Shown piece by piece: positions 1 through 8,779 of a stretch of 64,000 nt of DNA. The translations under genes and the position numbers were made by a program. The notes below the pieces were generated by a model. The model did not search any database and had not been told where the DNA came from. It saw only the letters and a program-made list of their open reading frames with translations. This DNA comes from Kitasatospora gansuensis (GTDB taxonomy: Bacteria; Actinomycetota; Actinomycetes; Streptomycetales; Streptomycetaceae): NCBI RefSeq assembly GCF_014203705.1, contig NZ_JACHJR010000001.1, positions 6,262,001 through 6,326,000 of the forward strand, in the 5' to 3' direction. Positions within the stretch are counted from its first letter, which is position 1. Each line of letters opens with the position of its first letter.

Positions 1-1
1 G

Positions 2-1462
2 GTCGAGCAGCTCTTCCGGTCCGTGGTCGGCGAGCGGGAGATCCGCCGCACGCTGGCCGAGGTCGCGGCCGCCGGCAGTCGGGTCGAGTACCTGGCGGTG
101 GACATCACCGACGCCGCCGCGACGGCCGCCGCGCTCGCCCCGTACGCGGGGCAGGTCACCGGTGTGGTGCACGGCGCCGGGGTGCTGGCCGACCAGCTGA
201 TCGGCGCCAAGAGGCTGTCCGAGATCGAGCGGGTCTTCGCGCCCAAGCTGACCGGGCTGCGCTCGGTGCTGGACGCGCTGCCCGCCGACGGACTGCGGCA
301 CGTGCTGCTGTTCACCTCGGTGGCCGGGTTCTTCGGCAACCGGGGCCAGTCCGACTACGCGATGGCCAACGAGGTGCTGAACGCCTGGGCGGCCGGCTGG
401 AAGCGCAAGCACCCGCAGGCCCGGGTCACCGCCCTGAACTGGGGCGCCTGGGACAGCGGGATGGTCTCCCCGCAGATCAAGGCGGTGTTCCAGGAGCGCG
501 GCATCACGCTGATCCCGGAGTCCGTCGGAACCGCCCTGTTCACCGGGCAGTTCTCGCCGGAGCACGGCAACGACGTGGTGACGGTGCTCGGCCCGACCAC
601 CCCGCTCTCGGTGCGGGAGACCGCGGTTCCGGCCGCGACCGTGCTGGAGCGCAGGCTCGACGTACTGGCCGCCGAGCCGATCGTCGCCGACCACGTGATC
701 GGCGGGGTGCCGGTGCTGCCGGCCGCGCTGGCCCTGGGCTGGGCGATCGGCGCGGTCGAGCGGCTCAGCGGGGGGACGGTCCGTCAGGTCCGCGACTTCG
801 CGGTGCACAAGGGGGTGCTGTTCGACGGCACCGAGCAGGGCAGCTTCCAGCTCGGCGCGGCCCCGGCCGGGGACGGCGCCACCACGGAGGTGACGATCCG
901 TTCGGTCGCCGCCGACGGTACCGTCCGCCCGCACTACGCGGCCGGGGTGGTGCTCGGCGCCGACCCGGCGACCGAGACCAGCCGGCCGAGCGTGGCCGGA
1001 CTCCCGGCGCTCGGCCAGGGCCGGGACGCGAGCGGGTTCTACACCGACGGGACGCTGTTCCACGGCGAGTCGCTGCGCGGTCTGCGGCGGGTGCTCGCGG
1101 AGCAGGAGTCGCGGCTGGTGCTGGAGGCCGCACTGCCCGAACACCGGCCCGGCAACGGGGCGTTCGGCGGCCAGCTGTACGGCCCCGGCACGGCGGACCT
1201 GCTGCTCCAGGCCGGTCTGGTCTGGATGAAGCTGTACCGCGCCACGGCCAGCCTGCCGCTCTCGGTGGCCCGCGCCGAGTTCCACCAGGAACTGCCCGAC
1301 GGCGAGCCGTTCCTGATCGTGGTCGAGCCGGTCTCCAGCAACGGCAGCACGGCCAGCCTGACCGTGACCGCCTGCGCCCCCGGCGGTCGGGTGCTGGCCC
1401 GGCTGGGCGGGGTGAGCCTGGTCTCCACCCCGCAGCTGGCCGCCAAGTTCGTCACCAACTAG
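2..1462 (+). CDS. PfaA-like polyketide/fatty-acid synthase subunit, C-terminal part (KR-DH), 5' truncated by window
   Basis: The frame is open to the first base of the window, so only the C-terminal 486 residues are seen; GTG at 23 is not a believable start. Codons 1 to about 185 are the back half of a ketoreductase. They contain FTSVAGFFGN, then QSDYAMANE with the catalytic Tyr at codon 119 (nt 356) and Asn four residues later. From about codon 205 comes a polyketide-type dehydratase. It has the HxxxGxxxxP motif in DHVIGGVPVLP, with His at nt 692, and a later GPGTADLLLQ that fits the Asp motif. KR followed by a DH-like domain is the usual C-terminal end of PfaA in polyunsaturated fatty acid synthases. 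The KS, MAT and tandem ACPs expected upstream lie outside the window. The next genes are PfaC- and PfaD-like, which supports the call. Confidence 0.82.
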   Translation, partial: VEQLFRSVVGEREIRRTLAEVAAAGSRVEYLAVDITDAAATAAALAPYAGQVTGVVHGAGVLADQLIGAKRLSEIERVFAPKLTGLRSVLDALPADGLRHVLLFTSVAGFFGNRGQSDYAMANEVLNAWAAGWKRKHPQARVTALNWGAWDSGMVSPQIKAVFQERGITLIPESVGTALFTGQFSPEHGNDVVTVLGPTTPLSVRETAVPAATVLERRLDVLAAEPIVADHVIGGVPVLPAALALGWAIGAVERLSGGTVRQVRDFAVHKGVLFDGTEQGSFQLGAAPAGDGATTEVTIRSVAADGTVRPHYAAGVVLGADPATETSRPSVAGLPALGQGRDASGFYTDGTLFHGESLRGLRRVLAEQESRLVLEAALPEHRPGNGAFGGQLYGPGTADLLLQAGLVWMKLYRATASLPLSVARAEFHQELPDGEPFLIVVEPVSSNGSTASLTVTACAPGGRVLARLGGVSLVSTPQLAAKFVTN

Positions 1463-1486
1463 GCGTACTCGCCCCTCGGCCCGGTT

Positions 1487-1522
1487 CCCGGCCGGCCACC
1501 TCCCCTGTGGTGGCCGGCCGGG
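1487..1522 (+). terminator. Intercistronic hairpin between PfaA-like and PfaC-like genes
   Basis: A perfect 14-bp stem (arms 1487-1500 and 1509-1522, all G/C except one A-T pair) with an 8-nt loop lies in the 91-base gap between the two large synthase genes. No U-tract follows. In a codirectional operon it may be a partial terminator or an mRNA-stabilising 3' structure that sets subunit ratios. Confidence 0.5.
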
Positions 1523-1553
1523 CCCGGCCGACAAGCTCCGGAAGGACCACAAC

Positions 1554-4500
1554 GTGAGCAAGTACGCCATCGTCGGCCTGTCCTGCCTCTTCCCCGGGGC
1601 CGGGACGCCCGAGGAGTTCTGGCAGAACCTGAGCGGCGGCGTCGACAGCCGTCGGGAGGGCGGGCCCGAGGTCTTCGGCCCGGCCGCCGACCCGCGCGAC
1701 GAGGACCCGGCACACCGGATCTACTGCAGCAAGGGCGGTTTCGTCACCGGCTTCGAGTTCGACCCCAGCGGTTACCTGCTGGACGCCGACCGGCTGGCCC
1801 GGCTGGACCGGGTCTTCCACTGGTCGCTGCACGTGGCCCGGGAGGCCCTGCGCGACAGCGGCTACGCCGACCGCGCCGAGGTACTGGCCCGGACCGGCCT
1901 GATCCTCGGCAACTACTCCTTCCCGACCCCGAGTTCGGCCCGGCTCAGCCTGCCACTGGTGGACCAGGCGGTCCTGGCGGGCCTGCGGCTCGCGGGTCTG
2001 GACGGCCTGGCGGCCCCGGTCGCCCCGGCTGCCGAACCGGAGGACGCCCGGGTCAGCGGCGCCCCGGCCCGGGTGGCCGGAGCCGCGCTCGGCCTCGGCG
2101 GTCCGCGGTTCGCCCTGGACGCCGCCTGCTCCTCCGCGCTCTACGCCCTCAAGCTGGCCTGTGACCAACTCGCCGCCGGCCAGGCCGACCTGGTGCTGGC
2201 GGGCGGGGTCTGCGCACCCGACCCGACCCTGATCCACCTCTCCTTCTCCGACCTGCACGCCTACCCCGAGAACGGCTTCAGCCAGCCCTTCGACGCCGCC
2301 TCGGCCGGCATCCTGACCGGCCAGGGCGCCGGCATGGTGGCCGTCAAGCGGCTCGCCGACGCCCAGCGCGACGGCGACCGGATCCACGCCGTGATCGACG
2401 GCATCGGCCTCTCCAACGACGGCGCGGGCCGTCATCTGCTGGTCCCCAACGCCGCCGGACAGCACCGCAGTTACCAGCTCGCCTACGCCGAGGCCGGGGT
2501 GGCCCCGGGCGACATCGACTACCTGGAGTGCCACGCCACCGGCACCCCGATCGGGGACAGCACCGAGGCCGACTCGGTGGTCCGCTGGTTCGGCGAGCAG
2601 GGCTCGGTGCCGCTGCTCGGCTCGGTCAAGGGCAACATCGGCCACCTGCTGACGGTGGCCGGGCTGAGCAGTCTGCTGAAGGTCGTGCTGGCCATGCAGC
2701 ACGGCGAACTCCCGCCCACCATCGGCGTGTCCGCGCCGGTCAACGAGGCGATCGGCGGTGCGCTGGTGCGCGCGCGGACCGGCTGGCCCGCGCACGAGGG
2801 CCCGCGCCGCGCCGCGGTCTCCGCCTTCGGCTTCGGCGGCACCAACGCCCACGTGGTGCTGTCCGGCGCGGCCGAGCCCGCGCAGGCCGAACTCGCGCTC
2901 ACCGCACCGGCACTGGACATCGTCGGCCTGGGCGCGCACTTCGGCTCGCTGGAGTCGGTGGACGCCTTCGAGCGGGCCCTGCACGACGGCGGCGACGCCT
3001 TCCGCCCGCTGCCCGAACTCCGCTGGCGCGGACTGGAGTCCACCACCGGCGGCGCGCTGGAACAGGCCGGTCTGGACGCCGGGACGCTGCCCGAGGGCGG
3101 CTTCGTCGACCAGGTCGCGATCGACCCGGCCGACTACCGGATCCCGCCCGCCGACCTGCGCAACTACAACCTCCAGCACGCCCTGATGGCCAAGGTCGCC
3201 GACGAGGCGCTGACCGACGCCGGGTTCGACCGCACCGCCCCGGCCGGGCAGTCCGGTCCCGACCCCCGGCGGGTCGCGGTGCTGGTCGCGATGGAGATCG
3301 AGCCCAGCGCCCACCTGCACCTGGCCAGGTACGGCCTGGCCGGCCGGCTGCGCGAGGCGTACCGGGTGGCCGGCCTCGAACTGACGGACAGTCAGGTCGA
3401 GGAGCTCGCCCAGGCCGCCCGGGACGGCGTGCACCAGCCGATCGTGGCCAACGAGGTGCTGAGCTACATCGGCAACATCATGGCCAGCCGGATCTCCTCG
3501 CTGTGGAACCTGACCGGCCCGTCCTTCACCATCTCCTCCGACGGCGCGGGCACCGCAGAGGCGCTCGACATCGCCCGGCTGCTGCTGCTCGACCCGGAGA
3601 TCGAGGCCGTGCTGGTCGGCGCGGTGGACCTGGCCGGTTCGCCGGATGGGCTGCTGCTCCGCCCCACCCCGCCGGTGGCGGGCGCCGGGCTGAGCTTCGG
3701 CGCGGGCAGCCAGGGCTGGCGGATCGGCGAGGGCGCGGGCGCGGTGGTGGTCACCCGTCCCGGTGGCGACCGACCGGTCTACGCCCGGCTGGACGCCTCG
3801 GTGGTCCGGCACGCCGTGCCGGTCGACGGCGTGCTGCCGGAGGCGGACGCGGAGCTGCTGGCCGACGCGGCCCGGCAGGCGCTGGAGCTGGCCGGCATCG
3901 GCGCCGACCAGGTCGGCTACCTGGAGGCGCACGCGGGCGGCACGCCCGTCCTGGACGCGGCCGAACTGACCGCGCTGGCCGCCGTCTACCCGGCCGGGCG
4001 GACCGAGCTCGCGCTCGGCAGCGCCAAGGCCCAGCTCGGCGACACCCAGGGCGCCGCCACCATGGCGGGCCTGCTGCGCGCGGTGCTCGCCCTGCACCAC
4101 GGCTACCTGCCCGGGGTCCCCGGCTGGCAGCGGCCGGCCGAGGAGCACACCGAGCGGTTCGCGGCCGGCGGCTTCTACGTGCCGGAAACCTCCCGCCCCT
4201 GGCTGCGGACCGACCGCGCGACCCGGCGGTACGCCGGGGTCAGCTTCCTCGGCGCCGGTGGCGCGCACGGTCACCTGGTGCTCTCCGCCGGGCAGACCCG
4301 GGGCTCCGTCGTCGAGCGGGACTGGCGACGGGCCGCCGGCCCGGTGCTGCTCGCGCTCGGTGCCGAGGACCACCCGGGGCTGCTCACCGAACTCGACCGG
4401 CAGCTCGGACTGTTGGCGGACGGCGCCGACCCGTACGCGCTCGCGGTGGCCGCCGCCGAGCGGCTGACGGAGCGGCAGACCGCCCGGGTGGTCCTGGTGG

Positions 4501-7500
4501 CCACCGACGCGGCCGGACTGCGCGGGCAGCTGGAGGCCGCCGTCCGCGACCTGCCGGGTGTGCTGGAGCGCGGCGAGGAGTGGGCCACCCCGGCCGGCAG
4601 CTTCGCCACCGCCCGGCCGATCGGCCCGGACGGCAAGGTCGCGCTGGTCTACCCGGGCGCCTTCAACTCCTACCCCGGTCTGGGCCGGGACCTGTTCCGG
4701 GCCTTCCCTGGACTGCTCACCCGCTTCGAGGCCGAGGCGGAGCAGCCGGACCGGGCGTTCCGCTCGGCCATGCTCCACCCGCGCGGTCAGCAGGCGTTCG
4801 GCAAGCGGGAGTTGATGGCGCTGGAGGAGAAGCTCGGCGGCGACCTGCCGTTCATGCTGGCCACCGGCACCAGCTTCGCGATCCTCTACACCGACCTGGT
4901 GCGCGAGCTGCTCGGGGTCCGGGCGCACGGCGCCTTCGGCTACAGCCTGGGGGAGAGCAGCATGCTGTTCGCCACCGGCGGCTGGCAGCGCGAGGCCCGC
5001 CGGGACGACCGGATCAGCGCCACCCCGCTGTTCAAGGACCGGCTCACCGGCGCCCGCCGGACCGTCCGCGAGCTCTGGCAACTGCCGGACGACACCCCGG
5101 ACCCGGCGGTCTGGGCCAGCTTCGTGCTGCTCACCGACGCGGACCGGGTGCGGGAGGCACTGGCCCGGTACGACCGGCTCTTCCTGACCCATGTGAACAC
5201 CCCGACCGAGGTGGTGATCGCCGGGGCACCGGACCAGTGCCGGGCCCTGATCGCCGAGTTGGGCTGCCCCTCGGCCCGCTCCCCGGTCAACTCGGTGATG
5301 CACTGCCCGGTGGTGGACGGCGAACTGGCCGGCCTGGCCGAGCTGAACGACCACCCGGTCGGCTCGCCGGGCGACCTGCAGCTGTTCAGCGCGTACGACT
5401 ACGACACGGTGGCCGGGCTGTCCCGGGAGACCGTGGCGGAGCGGATCGCGCACACGCTGCGCAGCACCATCGACTTCCCCCGGCTCACCCGCACCGCGTA
5501 CGAGCAGGGCTTCCGGTACTTCATCGAGGTCGGCCCGAGCTCCACCTGCACCCGCTGGGTGCGCGAGTCGCTCGGCCAGGACGCCCATGTGGCGGTCTCG
5601 GTCGACCGGCGCGGGGTGCCGGCCGCGAAGTCGGTGGCCCAGCTGGCCGCCCGGCTGCTGGCGCACGGCGTGCCGCTGGACCTGTCCGCCCTGCTGGGTG
5701 TGCTGCCCGCGCCGGCCCGCAAGCGGCTGCGCTTCCCGGTCGGCGGTGGCCCGGCCATCCCGGCCGCCGTCGCCGCGGCCGCCGCTCCGGTGCTCAGCCG
5801 GGTCCGGGTGCCCGCGATGGCCGGTGCCGTCGGGTCCCCTCCGGTACCCGCCGCACCGACTCCCGCTGCCGCCCCGGTGCCCCCGGTGCCCGCCGCTGCC
5901 GCCCCGGTGTCCTCGTCTTCTCCGTCCGGACCAGTCGGTCCCGTCCCGCTGGAGGGCCACGCCCCGATGCCTGTCGACCCGTCAGTCGCCGATCCCGAGG
6001 TCATCGCCTTCGACGGCGAGCCGATCTCCTTCCTGCCCTGGGCCGAGCCCGAGCCGGTCGCCGACCCCCGTCCGGCGGTGGCCGCCGCGGAGCGTCCGGC
6101 CCCGGTCGGCGGGTCCGCCGCCACCGAGCTGGTGCGTGAACTGCGCGAGCAACTGCTCGCCACGCACTCGGTGGTGATGGAGACCCAGCGCGTCCTGCAG
6201 GAGTCCACCCTCGCCCGGGCGGAGGCGATGCTCACCGAGGCGCCCGTCGACGCCGGGCTGCCAGTCCTCCCGGCGCCCGAGCCGATCAGCTTCTCCGTCC
6301 AGACCGCCCTGCCCGCACCGCCGGCCGCCACCCACGACATCTGGGAGTCCCGGCCGGACGGCGTGATCTGGGACCAGGTCGATCTGCTGGAGTTCGCCAC
6401 CGGCAGCCTGGCCAACGTCTTCGGCGCCCAGTTCGCCGAGATCGACGGCTACGCCAAGCGGGTCCGGCTGCCCGCCCCGCCGTACCACTTCGTCACCCGG
6501 GTCACCGACCTGAAGGCGGAGACCGGTGTCTACCAGCCGTCGTTCATCCGCACCGAGTACGACGTGCCCGAGGACGCCTGGTACACCGTCGACGGTGGCG
6601 TGCCGCCGGCTGTGGCGATCGAGGCCGGGCAGTGCGACCTGCTGCTGATCAGCTACCTGGGCATCGACTTCCGGAACAAGGGACAGCGGGTCTACCGCCT
6701 GCTGGACTCCACCCTGGTCTTCCACGGCGACCTGCCGAAGGCCGGCCAGACGCTGCGCTACGACATCTCGATCAACCGCTTCGTCACCCAGGGCGAGACC
6801 ACGCTCTTCTTCTTCTCCTATCTCTGCTACGCCGACGGGGAGTTGATCCTCGAACTCAAGGACGCCTCGGCCGGCTTCTTCAGCCAGGCCGAGCTGGACA
6901 CCCCGCTCGGGGTGGTGACCACCGAGAAGCAGAAGGCCGCCAGGGCGGCGCTCACCAAGGGCTGGTTCAAGCCGCTCGCCGACACCGACCGGAACCACCT
7001 GACCGCCGAGCACCTGGAGCTGCTCGCCCAGGGCCGCCCCGGCGAGGTGTTCGGCCCGCACCACGCCCAGGACGCCGGGCTGAACCCGGCGCTGCGCCTG
7101 CCGGTGGCCAAGCTGCGGATGATCGACGAGCTGACCATCGACCGCACCGGTGGCCCGCGCGGCCTCGGTCTGCTCAGTGCCCGCAAGCAACTGGAGCCGA
7201 ACGCCTGGTACTTCGAGTGCCACTTCCCCGACGATCCGGTGCTGGCCGGCTCGATGGTGGCCGAGGGCGCGGTGCAGGCCCTGCAGTCCTACCTGCTGCA
7301 CCAGGGCATGCACCTGGTGCTGCCGGACGCGCGCTTCCAGACCATCATCGGCCTGCAGACCGAGGTGCAGGTGCGCGGCCAGATCACGCCGCAGCACAGC
7401 GAGATCCGGTACGAGATCGAGGTGATGGAGCTGACCCTGCTCCCGCGCCCTTCGGTGATCGCCGACGTCCTGGTCTACCTGAGTGACAAGCCGGTGATCC

Positions 7501-8744
7501 GGATGCACAACTTCGGCATCCAGATCCGGGAGAAGGAAGGCACCCCGTACCGTCCGGGCGAGGGCGGCGTGCCGGTCTTCCTGGGCCGCCGGAACCGCTC
7601 CGGCGAGCCCGCGATGATCAACGAACTGCACCTGGCGCACGCCGCCAAGGGCGACCTGGGCACGGCGATGGGCCCCGAGTTCGACGTCTACGCGAACAGC
7701 CGGGCACCCTACATCCCCAACGGGGACTTCCAGTTCGTCGACCGGATCATGTCGCTCAAGGGCACCCGGGGCGACCTGAACCCGGGGTCCGAGATGATCA
7801 CCGAGTACGACTCCCCGGCCGACGCCTGGTACTACACCCAGAACTCGCACCCGCACATGCCCAACGCGGTGTACATGGAGAGCTCGTTGCAGGCCGCCAT
7901 CCTGCTCGGCTACTACCTCGGCGCCACCCTCAAGCGGCCCGAGGAGCAGTACGCGATCCGCAACCTGGACGGCCGGGCCACCCTGGTCAAGGACCTCGAC
8001 CTGCGGGGCAAGACCATCCGGCACCACTCCAAGCTGCTGATGACCAGTGCGATGTCCGGCGCAGTGCTGCAGAACTTCAGCTACGAACTCTCCGCCGACG
8101 GCGAGGTGTTCTACACCGGCGAGTCGCTGTTCGGCTACTTCAGCGACGCCGCGCTGGCCAACCAGGCCGGGCTGGACGCCGGGAAGTTCGTCGCCCCCTG
8201 GATCGAGCAGGAGCGACCCGCCGCCGAGCGGGTCCGACGGATCGAACTCCCGGCCGACGCACCGGCGTTCACCGACCCCAGCGGCGGCCGGCTGCACCTG
8301 CCGGGCGAGCACTACGCGCTGGTGGACCGGGTGGACCTGGTCGCCGACGGCGGCCGGCACGGCGCGGGCTACCTGCACGGCTACCGCGAAGTGCGGCCCG
8401 ACGAGTGGTACTTCGACTGCCACTTCCACCGCGATCCGGTGATGCCCGGCTCGCTCGGAGTGGAGGCGGTGCTCCAGGCGCTGCGGCTGTTCGTGCTGGA
8501 GCAGGGTCTGGCCGAGGGTGTCGAGCGGCCGAGGTTCGGGCTGGCCACCGAGGTCGAGACCTCCTGGAAGTACCGGGGTCAGATCCTGCGCCATGACCGG
8601 GAGTTGAGCTTCGACGTGCACGTGAAGGAGATCCGCCGCGAGCCCGGACGGGTGGTGGTGATCGCCGACGCGGACCTGTGGAAGCCGGGGCTGCGCATCT
8701 ACGAACTGACCGACGTGGCCATCGAGGTCCGTACCGAAGCCTGA
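1554..8744 (+). CDS. PfaC-like megasynthase: KS - chain length factor - AT - two double-hot-dog dehydratases
   Basis: A 2396-residue iterative synthase subunit. GTG at 1554 is preceded by GGAAGG at 1540-1545. Residues 1-440 are a ketosynthase with the full triad: Cys192 (DAACSSAL), His327 (ECHATGT) and His364 (GNIGHLL). Residues about 455-930 are a second KS-fold domain whose active Cys position is Gly664 (ISSDGAGT) and whose last His is lost, as in chain length factors. Residues about 1025-1370 are an acyltransferase with GYSLGE (Ser1131) and His1250. An Ala/Pro linker follows, with a helical segment at about 1525-1562. From about 1590 to the end are four hot-dog repeats, that is two FabA-like dehydratases. 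The second and fourth carry CHFPDDPVLAG (His1890) and CHFHRDPVMPG (His2290). Gammaproteobacterial PfaC has KS-CLF-DH-DH with a separate AT (PfaB); here the AT is fused in. No ACP (no DSL motif) was found. Confidence 0.88.
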   Translation: MSKYAIVGLSCLFPGAGTPEEFWQNLSGGVDSRREGGPEVFGPAADPRDEDPAHRIYCSKGGFVTGFEFDPSGYLLDADRLARLDRVFHWSLHVAREALRDSGYADRAEVLARTGLILGNYSFPTPSSARLSLPLVDQAVLAGLRLAGLDGLAAPVAPAAEPEDARVSGAPARVAGAALGLGGPRFALDAACSSALYALKLACDQLAAGQADLVLAGGVCAPDPTLIHLSFSDLHAYPENGFSQPFDAASAGILTGQGAGMVAVKRLADAQRDGDRIHAVIDGIGLSNDGAGRHLLVPNAAGQHRSYQLAYAEAGVAPGDIDYLECHATGTPIGDSTEADSVVRWFGEQGSVPLLGSVKGNIGHLLTVAGLSSLLKVVLAMQHGELPPTIGVSAPVNEAIGGALVRARTGWPAHEGPRRAAVSAFGFGGTNAHVVLSGAAEPAQAELALTAPALDIVGLGAHFGSLESVDAFERALHDGGDAFRPLPELRWRGLESTTGGALEQAGLDAGTLPEGGFVDQVAIDPADYRIPPADLRNYNLQHALMAKVADEALTDAGFDRTAPAGQSGPDPRRVAVLVAMEIEPSAHLHLARYGLAGRLREAYRVAGLELTDSQVEELAQAARDGVHQPIVANEVLSYIGNIMASRISSLWNLTGPSFTISSDGAGTAEALDIARLLLLDPEIEAVLVGAVDLAGSPDGLLLRPTPPVAGAGLSFGAGSQGWRIGEGAGAVVVTRPGGDRPVYARLDASVVRHAVPVDGVLPEADAELLADAARQALELAGIGADQVGYLEAHAGGTPVLDAAELTALAAVYPAGRTELALGSAKAQLGDTQGAATMAGLLRAVLALHHGYLPGVPGWQRPAEEHTERFAAGGFYVPETSRPWLRTDRATRRYAGVSFLGAGGAHGHLVLSAGQTRGSVVERDWRRAAGPVLLALGAEDHPGLLTELDRQLGLLADGADPYALAVAAAERLTERQTARVVLVATDAAGLRGQLEAAVRDLPGVLERGEEWATPAGSFATARPIGPDGKVALVYPGAFNSYPGLGRDLFRAFPGLLTRFEAEAEQPDRAFRSAMLHPRGQQAFGKRELMALEEKLGGDLPFMLATGTSFAILYTDLVRELLGVRAHGAFGYSLGESSMLFATGGWQREARRDDRISATPLFKDRLTGARRTVRELWQLPDDTPDPAVWASFVLLTDADRVREALARYDRLFLTHVNTPTEVVIAGAPDQCRALIAELGCPSARSPVNSVMHCPVVDGELAGLAELNDHPVGSPGDLQLFSAYDYDTVAGLSRETVAERIAHTLRSTIDFPRLTRTAYEQGFRYFIEVGPSSTCTRWVRESLGQDAHVAVSVDRRGVPAAKSVAQLAARLLAHGVPLDLSALLGVLPAPARKRLRFPVGGGPAIPAAVAAAAAPVLSRVRVPAMAGAVGSPPVPAAPTPAAAPVPPVPAAAAPVSSSSPSGPVGPVPLEGHAPMPVDPSVADPEVIAFDGEPISFLPWAEPEPVADPRPAVAAAERPAPVGGSAATELVRELREQLLATHSVVMETQRVLQESTLARAEAMLTEAPVDAGLPVLPAPEPISFSVQTALPAPPAATHDIWESRPDGVIWDQVDLLEFATGSLANVFGAQFAEIDGYAKRVRLPAPPYHFVTRVTDLKAETGVYQPSFIRTEYDVPEDAWYTVDGGVPPAVAIEAGQCDLLLISYLGIDFRNKGQRVYRLLDSTLVFHGDLPKAGQTLRYDISINRFVTQGETTLFFFSYLCYADGELILELKDASAGFFSQAELDTPLGVVTTEKQKAARAALTKGWFKPLADTDRNHLTAEHLELLAQGRPGEVFGPHHAQDAGLNPALRLPVAKLRMIDELTIDRTGGPRGLGLLSARKQLEPNAWYFECHFPDDPVLAGSMVAEGAVQALQSYLLHQGMHLVLPDARFQTIIGLQTEVQVRGQITPQHSEIRYEIEVMELTLLPRPSVIADVLVYLSDKPVIRMHNFGIQIREKEGTPYRPGEGGVPVFLGRRNRSGEPAMINELHLAHAAKGDLGTAMGPEFDVYANSRAPYIPNGDFQFVDRIMSLKGTRGDLNPGSEMITEYDSPADAWYYTQNSHPHMPNAVYMESSLQAAILLGYYLGATLKRPEEQYAIRNLDGRATLVKDLDLRGKTIRHHSKLLMTSAMSGAVLQNFSYELSADGEVFYTGESLFGYFSDAALANQAGLDAGKFVAPWIEQERPAAERVRRIELPADAPAFTDPSGGRLHLPGEHYALVDRVDLVADGGRHGAGYLHGYREVRPDEWYFDCHFHRDPVMPGSLGVEAVLQALRLFVLEQGLAEGVERPRFGLATEVETSWKYRGQILRHDRELSFDVHVKEIRREPGRVVVIADADLWKPGLRIYELTDVAIEVRTEA

Positions 8745-8779
8745 CCGCCCTCCCACGCGCTAGGAGAGACACCCCACCC

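Noticed and set aside
1452..5960. A 1502-codon open frame on the minus strand opposite the PfaC-like gene
   Set aside because: It is rich in repetitive Gly/Arg/Gln/His with no domain. It mirrors the third-position GC bias of the sense gene, whose catalytic motifs are intact.
2528..6139. A 1203-codon plus-strand frame inside the PfaC-like gene
   Set aside because: Out-of-frame Arg/Gly/Ala/Pro-rich reading of the same gene; typical artefact of GC-rich coding DNA.
5740..6300. Possible acyl carrier protein in the linker between AT and dehydratases of the PfaC-like protein
   Set aside because: No DSL or similar phosphopantetheine site; composition is Ala/Pro-rich linker plus one helix.
5982..8756. 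A 924-codon minus-strand open frame opposite the dehydratase region
   Set aside because: Low-complexity Val/Gly/His/Gln composition with no motif; the sense frame has clear hot-dog motifs.
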